A stretch of DNA of 64,000 bases from Exiguobacterium sp. RIT594 (lineage in GTDB: Bacteria; Bacillota; Bacilli; Exiguobacteriales; Exiguobacteriaceae). The DNA is taken from assembly GCF_003339585.1 (NCBI RefSeq), contig NZ_QPKF01000001.1, positions 1,054,001 through 1,118,000 of the forward strand, in the 5' to 3' direction. A program made the position numbers and the translations under genes. The notes under the pieces were generated by a model that was given only the letters and a program-made list of their open reading frames with translations, made no database searches and had not been told where the DNA came from. Of this stretch, positions 59,605 to 64,000 are shown piece by piece. Within the stretch, counting starts at the first letter, position 1. Each line of letters starts with the position of its first letter.

Positions 59605-59811
59605 ATGAAATCAAAAGTAAAGGAACTACGGGCACGCCATGGATGGAATCAGACAGAACTGGCAAAACGCGCCAATATTTCACGCCAGACAGTCAGTTTG
59701 ATTGAGCGGGGGGAGTTCATGCCGTCGCTTCTGATTGCCACTAAAATTGCCCGGGTCTTCGAAACGACAATCGAGGATATCTTTCAATTCGACGAGGAGG
59801 AGTTACTGTGA
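59605..59811 (+). CDS. Small XRE-family transcriptional regulator
   Basis: 68 residues, little more than one Cro/C1-type helix-turn-helix: KELRARHGWNQTELAKRANI then SRQTVSLIERGEFMPSLLI and ARVFETTIEDIF. This compact form (YozG/YgzD-like) pairs with membrane proteins in Bacillales. ATG 59605 has GAGGTG upstream. Its stop overlaps the GTG start of the DUF3169 gene (GTGA), so the two are coupled. Confidence 0.92.
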   Translation: MKSKVKELRARHGWNQTELAKRANISRQTVSLIERGEFMPSLLIATKIARVFETTIEDIFQFDEEELL

Positions 59812-60503
59812 ACAAAAATCTACAGTTCATTTTACAGATGCTTGTTGGCGGCGCTATTGGATTTTTCTTGATGTACTGGATGTTGAGCAGTCCGCTTGAG
59901 GGAATCGCCTTTTCAGAGTACAGCGTGTGGGTCAATGGCTTTTTGCTTGTTGTCCTGATCGGTTTACTACTGTTTTCGCTGATTCGTTATCGGCAAATTC
60001 AACGCCTTCTTAACCAACCGTTGACGGGAGACACGGAAGACGCGGCTGATCACCAGATGTATCGCTGGTTCAGCGATGGCACACTGAGTTTAAACTTATT
60101 GCTTCCGCTGAGTCTTGTATTGGTCAGTGTGAATTTAGTACTCGATCAACAGCTTTCATTGGTCGTGACTGGTTTCATCGTAATGGGTGTCGGACTGATT
60201 GGTTCGATCCGGTTTCAGACGCTGGTCCAGCACATGTATCCGGAACGGAAGCTTCCGGATATCAGTGAAACGGATTATGCCATGAAGCTCCTCGCGGCAT
60301 CGGATGACGGAGAAAAACACGTCATGCTCGAAGGACTGTACAAAACACATTCTCTTGTTAATATGATGCTGATCGTTGGAATCATCTTGCTGCTCTTCTA
60401 CTCGCTGTCGACATCGAGCTCTCAGCTATTCAGCATTTTCGTCATTACATCCATCTTGATGGTCAGTAACGCAAAATATTATCTGGCGATTCGTAATCGT
60501 TAA
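59808..60503 (+). CDS. DUF3169 membrane protein
   Basis: 231 residues, six hydrophobic segments (about 8-27, 41-60, 95-111, 117-136, 182-200, 205-222) with a polar loop containing HQMYRWFSDG. I recognise it as DUF3169, which is regularly found just after small XRE regulators; function unknown. The GTG start at 59808 is preceded by GAGGAGGAG. Followed by two related four-helix membrane proteins in the same operon. Confidence 0.8.
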   Translation: MNKNLQFILQMLVGGAIGFFLMYWMLSSPLEGIAFSEYSVWVNGFLLVVLIGLLLFSLIRYRQIQRLLNQPLTGDTEDAADHQMYRWFSDGTLSLNLLLPLSLVLVSVNLVLDQQLSLVVTGFIVMGVGLIGSIRFQTLVQHMYPERKLPDISETDYAMKLLAASDDGEKHVMLEGLYKTHSLVNMMLIVGIILLLFYSLSTSSSQLFSIFVITSILMVSNAKYYLAIRNR

Positions 60504-60520
60504 GAACAGGGGGAATCAGC

Positions 60521-60952
60521 ATGCTTCGAAGCATTATTGCCGGTGTGTTCACCTCCGTTTTGATTACCGGTGTTTTAACCTGCTGGTCCTATACACCCGT
60601 GTCGGAACGAGCCAGTGACACGATGTACACATCAGCGAGTGGCATCTTCATTCTGTATTTGATTTATGCCCTGCCGATCATTTTAATTTCCGGTTTTTTG
60701 ACGGATCTATTAATCCGAAACAAGTTAAAACATCTATCCACCCGGATCCGGTTTTTCTTATTAGCTATTTTGTATGGTCTGTCCGGCGTGTTGATTGGAA
60801 TGCTTTTGATTCTGACACTCACGAAAGATGATTTCGATATCCCGGTTTCCCTTTCGATTGCCGGAGGTTCTGCCGTGCTTTACTACCTGATCTCTCGTCT
60901 GCTCGAACGGGCTTTCTGGCGAGTTCATAAAAAGGAGACTTCCGTATGTTGA
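60521..60952 (+). CDS. Four-helix membrane protein (paralogue 1)
   Basis: 143 residues with helices at about 4-22, 42-63, 74-97 and 108-126. The second helix carries YLIYALPIILISGFLTDLLI, which recurs in paralogues at 60946-61389 (YSFPVIFISGILVDWL) and 63274-63762 (YSFPFILIYGGMTSLL). Unknown function. It overlaps the next gene by 7 bases. Confidence 0.72.
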   Translation: MLRSIIAGVFTSVLITGVLTCWSYTPVSERASDTMYTSASGIFILYLIYALPIILISGFLTDLLIRNKLKHLSTRIRFFLLAILYGLSGVLIGMLLILTLTKDDFDIPVSLSIAGGSAVLYYLISRLLERAFWRVHKKETSVC

Positions 60953-61389
60953 ACAAAATGTTGAACAAATTTTTCGCGGCCGCTCTGACCGCAATCGCCA
61001 CTTCCGGTCTGTTGACGTTGGTTTTATCCGTTTATGCATTTTTCGAAGAATCAGATGAAGATGTCTTTAGCGAGGTTTTCGATTATTTCCTCATTTACAC
61101 GTTCTATTCGTTTCCCGTCATTTTCATTTCAGGAATCCTCGTCGACTGGCTGAAGAAACGATTTGTTTCATTCTTCCCTAAGCGCCGGAAGACAGTCCCT
61201 TTTTTGTATGGTATATCAGGCAGTACAATCGCCCTGGTTATTGTTTTACTAAATCATAACGGAGCCGTTCGGTTCAGTGAACTGTTGTTCTTGCTGCCTT
61301 TCCTGATGCTTTGCGGCGCATCAGCGATTCTGTATTTTTGGATTTCGCATAGGATTCTCAAAAAATCGTATAATAATCCTAAAAAATGA
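60946..61389 (+). CDS. Four-helix membrane protein (paralogue 2)
   Basis: 147 residues; helices at about 8-30, 46-64, 78-98 and 112-132. Acidic loop EESDEDVFSEVFD after the first helix. Shares the pattern with paralogues 1 and 3. Start ATG 60946 follows AAAGGAG; a second ATG five codons on is possible. The XRE-DUF3169-paralogue1-paralogue2 block ends in a terminator that overlaps its stop. Confidence 0.72.
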   Translation: MLNKMLNKFFAAALTAIATSGLLTLVLSVYAFFEESDEDVFSEVFDYFLIYTFYSFPVIFISGILVDWLKKRFVSFFPKRRKTVPFLYGISGSTIALVIVLLNHNGAVRFSELLFLLPFLMLCGASAILYFWISHRILKKSYNNPKK

Positions 61390-61418
61390 CTCGCGGTTAA
61401 AACTACCGGAGTCATTTT
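61382..61418. terminator. Bidirectional terminator of the XRE operon
   Basis: Hairpin 61382-61418: A5-tgactc with gagtca-T5 and inner CGGT/ACCG. It covers the stop codon of the paralogue 2 gene and lies 6 nt from the end of the convergent GNAT gene. Confidence 0.85.
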
Positions 61419-61423
61419 TGACG

Positions 61424-61936
61424 TCAGTCGAGCATCGTCCGTTTGAACTGAATGAGCATCATTCGTTGACCATTCAGTTCGACTTCTACTGCTTTGCTTT
61501 CTTGTTGGAATCCGTTACCTATCAGGATTTTTTGCGAAGCGATGTTTCCGTCCGTCGTTTTCGCTTGAATTTCCTTAATATCAAGTTTCCGACATTGTCC
61601 AATCAACAACCGGACGGCCTCTTTGGCAATCCCCTTACCCGTATGATTCTGTCCGACTCGGTACCCAAGTTCTGCCCGTTTCGTAGTTACATCCCGATCG
61701 ACGAGATTGATACGACCGATAATTTCTCCGCCTTCATCTGTGATCAGGTAAAAGAACGAAGTGCCATCTCGCTGTTCCTGCAAAAGCGACGCATGGCGTT
61801 GCTTAAAAGTCTCAGGCATATAATAGTCATCTCCGCGTGACGGAATCAATTGTTCAAAATATGTGCGGTTCTTGAGTTCAAATGTATATAACTCTTCTGC
61901 GTCCAGTGCCGTACAGGCCTTCAACTGAATTTTCAT
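61424..61936 (-). CDS. GNAT acetyltransferase, RimJ/RimL type
   Basis: 170 residues. Acetyl-CoA loop VGQNHTGKGIAKEAVRLLIG near 93-112 and IASQKILIGNGFQ near 134-146, the arrangement of RimJ/RimL-type GNATs that modify protein N-termini or aminoglycosides. Substrate unknown. No Shine-Dalgarno stronger than AGGAGGGG before ATG. A 114-nt intergenic stretch separates it from the divergent MFS gene. Confidence 0.9.
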   Translation of the reverse strand: MKIQLKACTALDAEELYTFELKNRTYFEQLIPSRGDDYYMPETFKQRHASLLQEQRDGTSFFYLITDEGGEIIGRINLVDRDVTTKRAELGYRVGQNHTGKGIAKEAVRLLIGQCRKLDIKEIQAKTTDGNIASQKILIGNGFQQESKAVEVELNGQRMMLIQFKRTMLD

Positions 61937-62050
61937 ATCACCCCTCCTAACCCCCTAATTATTCCTTTCAAATTCCATATATTATCATTATAATCATATA
62001 AGATACAGTTTATCACCGATTCATCACTACAGGTCAAGTTAGGAAACAGC

Positions 62051-63277
62051 ATGTTCATCAAACGAAATCATCATAATTTAGCTATCCATAATGTCCGTGT
62101 CTTTTATTTCATCACTTTATTCGGCACGATCAATCTCCTCGATCCGGTCATCACCTTGTTTTATTTTCATCGCGGTTTGTCGGCATCTGACATTCTGATC
62201 ATCCTCTTCATGTATTGTGCCGCGACGTTAGTATCGGAAATCCCGACCGGTGCCTTTGCCGACCGCTTCGGACCAAAAGCGTCGTTTTTAACCGGCAGCC
62301 TGATCAGTATTTTCTCAACCAGTCTGTTGCTGGTCGCAGACAATCTCTGGTGGTTTTCGATTCAGGGACTGCTGTGGGGATTATCCACGTCCTTCTTTTC
62401 CGGTTCAGACGATGCCTTAATTTACGAATCATTAAAGGAAAGCGGTCAGGAAAAGACGATGAGTCAGGTCATGGCGAAGATTTCGTCCGTCATGTTCTCC
62501 GTCACGATTTTTACCAGCCTGATCGGCGCCTATCTCGTCCGCGATTTAGCGGAAAGTCAGTTCCAATTTCTGATCCTCATCGGAATTCTCTTCAAAATCA
62601 TCGAATTCTTGTTGATTTTCAGTCTGATCAATCCTAAATCGTTTGATCAGTTCCGGGACAACCCGTATACCCATGTTAAAAACGGTTGGCAGATCATCTG
62701 CCGATCACCGGATCTGATTAAAGTTTTTCTCAACTTTACGATAGTATTGATTCCATCTGTCGTCATTTTCGGAAAGTTTGAGCAACCGTATGTGACGGGA
62801 GCCGGACTTCCCGTTGCGTGGCTCGGTGTTTTGTACGCAAGCGCCGCTCTATTCAGCATGCTGATCACCCGACATCTCGCGTGGCTGTTGCTCCGGTTTA
62901 AACGGACGACGTTGATGCAACTATCGGGCGTCGTCACACTGCTTGCGGTTACGTCAGCCAGTTTCCTGTTTGACAGCTTATGGATTGCCTTAGTACTCTT
63001 TTTTGTCCTGCGGATGATCCGATCAATCCGACAACCACTTTATTCCGGCATTATTAACGAACATATCCCGTCCGGCAGCCGGGCGACGACACTCTCACTG
63101 CTCAATCTCGTCGATTCCGCGTTCGACTTAATCATTCTCGGAACGATGTCATTTGTCGCGACCCTTGGATTACCGGCCATCTTTATCGGTTGTGCTCTGA
63201 TTATCGGAGTCGGTCTGTTGTTTCCGGTGCGGGAAGCGAAGCATGTACAGGAGCAAGAAGGGAGACACATTGTATGA
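62051..63277 (+). CDS. MFS transporter
   Basis: 408 residues, 12 helices. Motif A-like GAFADRFGPKASFLTG near 69-84 and the N-terminal DPVITLFYFHRGLSASDILI are those of MFS drug/metabolite exporters. No extra domain. It overlaps the next membrane gene by four bases (ATGA). Substrate unknown; the neighbouring four-helix protein may be an accessory. Confidence 0.88.
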   Translation: MFIKRNHHNLAIHNVRVFYFITLFGTINLLDPVITLFYFHRGLSASDILIILFMYCAATLVSEIPTGAFADRFGPKASFLTGSLISIFSTSLLLVADNLWWFSIQGLLWGLSTSFFSGSDDALIYESLKESGQEKTMSQVMAKISSVMFSVTIFTSLIGAYLVRDLAESQFQFLILIGILFKIIEFLLIFSLINPKSFDQFRDNPYTHVKNGWQIICRSPDLIKVFLNFTIVLIPSVVIFGKFEQPYVTGAGLPVAWLGVLYASAALFSMLITRHLAWLLLRFKRTTLMQLSGVVTLLAVTSASFLFDSLWIALVLFFVLRMIRSIRQPLYSGIINEHIPSGSRATTLSLLNLVDSAFDLIILGTMSFVATLGLPAIFIGCALIIGVGLLFPVREAKHVQEQEGRHIV

Positions 63278-63762
63278 TTTACCGGAAAATAATTGCGGCT
63301 TCCATCTCTGGCCCTATCTTCGCTATTTTGTTCGGTCTGTTTGTTCCGGGTCCGACGAGCGCTCCTGACAACTCAATTTGGCAGTATCTATCAAGTGTTT
63401 TAATCAGCATTCCAGCCTACCTGATGTACAGTTTTCCATTCATCCTGATTTACGGCGGGATGACGTCACTGCTCAGTGATATGATCAGCCGACGGATCAC
63501 TAAACATCAAAAAGCCGAATTCGCTGTATCGGGTGTATTGCATCTGGCATTCGGAGCCGGGTTTTTCCTGATATTTAATCCTTACGCCGGTATCCTCAGC
63601 TTAGCTGCAGCACTCCTGTTTTTCGTGACGGATCGTTACTTACAGAACAAACGGGCTTCGTACCGGCTGACGCAAGCCTTGATGAGTCTAGAAATTCCGA
63701 TTGGTGTCTGGATTTTGTTCATGGGAATCGTTTACCTTCAAAGTTTGATAACTGGAAACTGA
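63274..63762 (+). CDS. Four-helix membrane protein (paralogue 3)
   Basis: 162 residues, helices at about 5-25, 41-64, 82-103, 106-122 and a further one at 140-158. The segment MYSFPFILIYGGMTSLLSDM aligns with paralogues 1 and 2. It is coupled to the MFS gene by ATGA. Followed by a strong terminator. Function unknown. Confidence 0.7.
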   Translation: MIYRKIIAASISGPIFAILFGLFVPGPTSAPDNSIWQYLSSVLISIPAYLMYSFPFILIYGGMTSLLSDMISRRITKHQKAEFAVSGVLHLAFGAGFFLIFNPYAGILSLAAALLFFVTDRYLQNKRASYRLTQALMSLEIPIGVWILFMGIVYLQSLITGN

Positions 63763-63764
63763 AC

Positions 63765-63806
63765 AAGAGCGGACGACCTGACACTCCAGGTCGTCCGCTC
63801 TTTTGT
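63765..63806. terminator. Terminator after paralogue 3
   Basis: 16-bp perfect stem: 63765-63780 with 63787-63802, 6-nt loop, followed by TTG and T-rich DNA. On the minus strand it also follows the stop of the partial gene. Confidence 0.88.
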
Positions 63807-64000
63807 TAAAAGTACGTATTAAATCCGATTTCATCTTCCCGCAGAAAACCTTTTTCATTGATGTATTCCGTGGTCAGATTTCCGTGCCGGAGCAGTTTCT
63901 GTTTCTTTATAGCTGTTGCCAGCCGGTTCAGATTCTTTTCTTCAGTCGGTAACCGGTCCCGTTGCAGTGTAATCGTAATGAATGGCGGAATTTTGGCTTT
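63806..64000 (-). CDS. 3' end of an unidentified gene (start beyond the window)
   Basis: 64 codons are open from base 64000 to a TAA at 63806-63808. The frame reads IPPFITITLQRDRLPTEEKN, and later KKQKLLRHGNLTTEYINE and ends GFNTYF. Composition is that of a normal coding sequence, and it lies next to a terminator. I do not recognise the family. Confidence 0.6.
   Translation of the reverse strand, partial: KAKIPPFITITLQRDRLPTEEKNLNRLATAIKKQKLLRHGNLTTEYINEKGFLREDEIGFNTYF

Noticed and set aside
1-64000. CRISPR arrays, tRNA or rRNA genes, intact insertion sequences, prophage genes
   Set aside because: I searched by eye for regular repeats, cloverleaf-like elements and transposase or phage proteins and saw none.

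Overview
The window looks like ordinary chromosome of a low-to-mid GC Gram-positive of the order Bacillales. Protein content (PadR, MarR and ArsR regulators, DUF1048, DUF2200, DUF2231, DUF3169, lipoproteins with Bacillus-style lipoboxes), strong Shine-Dalgarno sites and many ATGA-coupled gene pairs fit Exiguobacterium best; that genus call is inference from protein style, not from a search. I saw no rRNA or tRNA gene, no CRISPR array, no intact insertion sequence and no prophage module.

Layout. 0-2.5 kb: the 3' end of a very large FtsX-type ABC permease, a DedA protein and a DUF2231 protein. 2.5-7.1 kb (minus): a ClC-like channel, a DUF6044 membrane protein, a GT2 glycosyltransferase and a GtrA flippase in one tight run, a likely three-component glycan-modification module, next to a K+ channel. 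7.3-21 kb: small kinases and phosphotransferases, hydrolases, regulators (Lrp, PadR, ArsR) with their cognate genes, and two paralogous beta-propeller lipoproteins. 21-25.5 kb: a soluble PAS chemoreceptor, a decayed 0.6 kb stretch holding a broken ribbon-helix-helix gene, a VOC/metallo-beta-lactamase pair and envelope micro-proteins. 25.5-35.4 kb: a parallel beta-helix lipoprotein, a MarR-controlled pair of short-chain dehydrogenases, OsmC, a transmembrane chemoreceptor and a PadR-DUF1048 pair. 35.5-39.6 kb: an alpha-glucoside cassette (PTS EIIBC plus GH13 glucosidase, with a divergent AraC regulator and a probable CcpA site). 39.7-48.4 kb: small membrane proteins around a second, 1236-residue ABC permease with a duplicated extracellular tail. 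48.4-54.1 kb: two complete ABC systems (MacB/FtsX type and FetAB type). 54-64 kb: acetyltransferases, a Nudix hydrolase, a deletion scar carrying the tail of an ABC ATPase, two metallopeptidases, an XRE-DUF3169 operon with related four-helix membrane proteins, an MFS transporter and an unidentified partial gene.

How the genes work together. Most of the region is envelope, transport and stress accessory content arranged as short self-regulated units: a regulator, usually with a dyad in its own promoter, followed by or overlapping one or two effector genes. The least ordinary items are the giant permease with tandem tail domains and its 38-codon upstream overlapping ORF, the composite pseudogene at 56.4-56.7 kb, the decayed ribbon-helix-helix locus, and a set of micro-proteins shorter than 65 residues that carry good ribosome binding sites.
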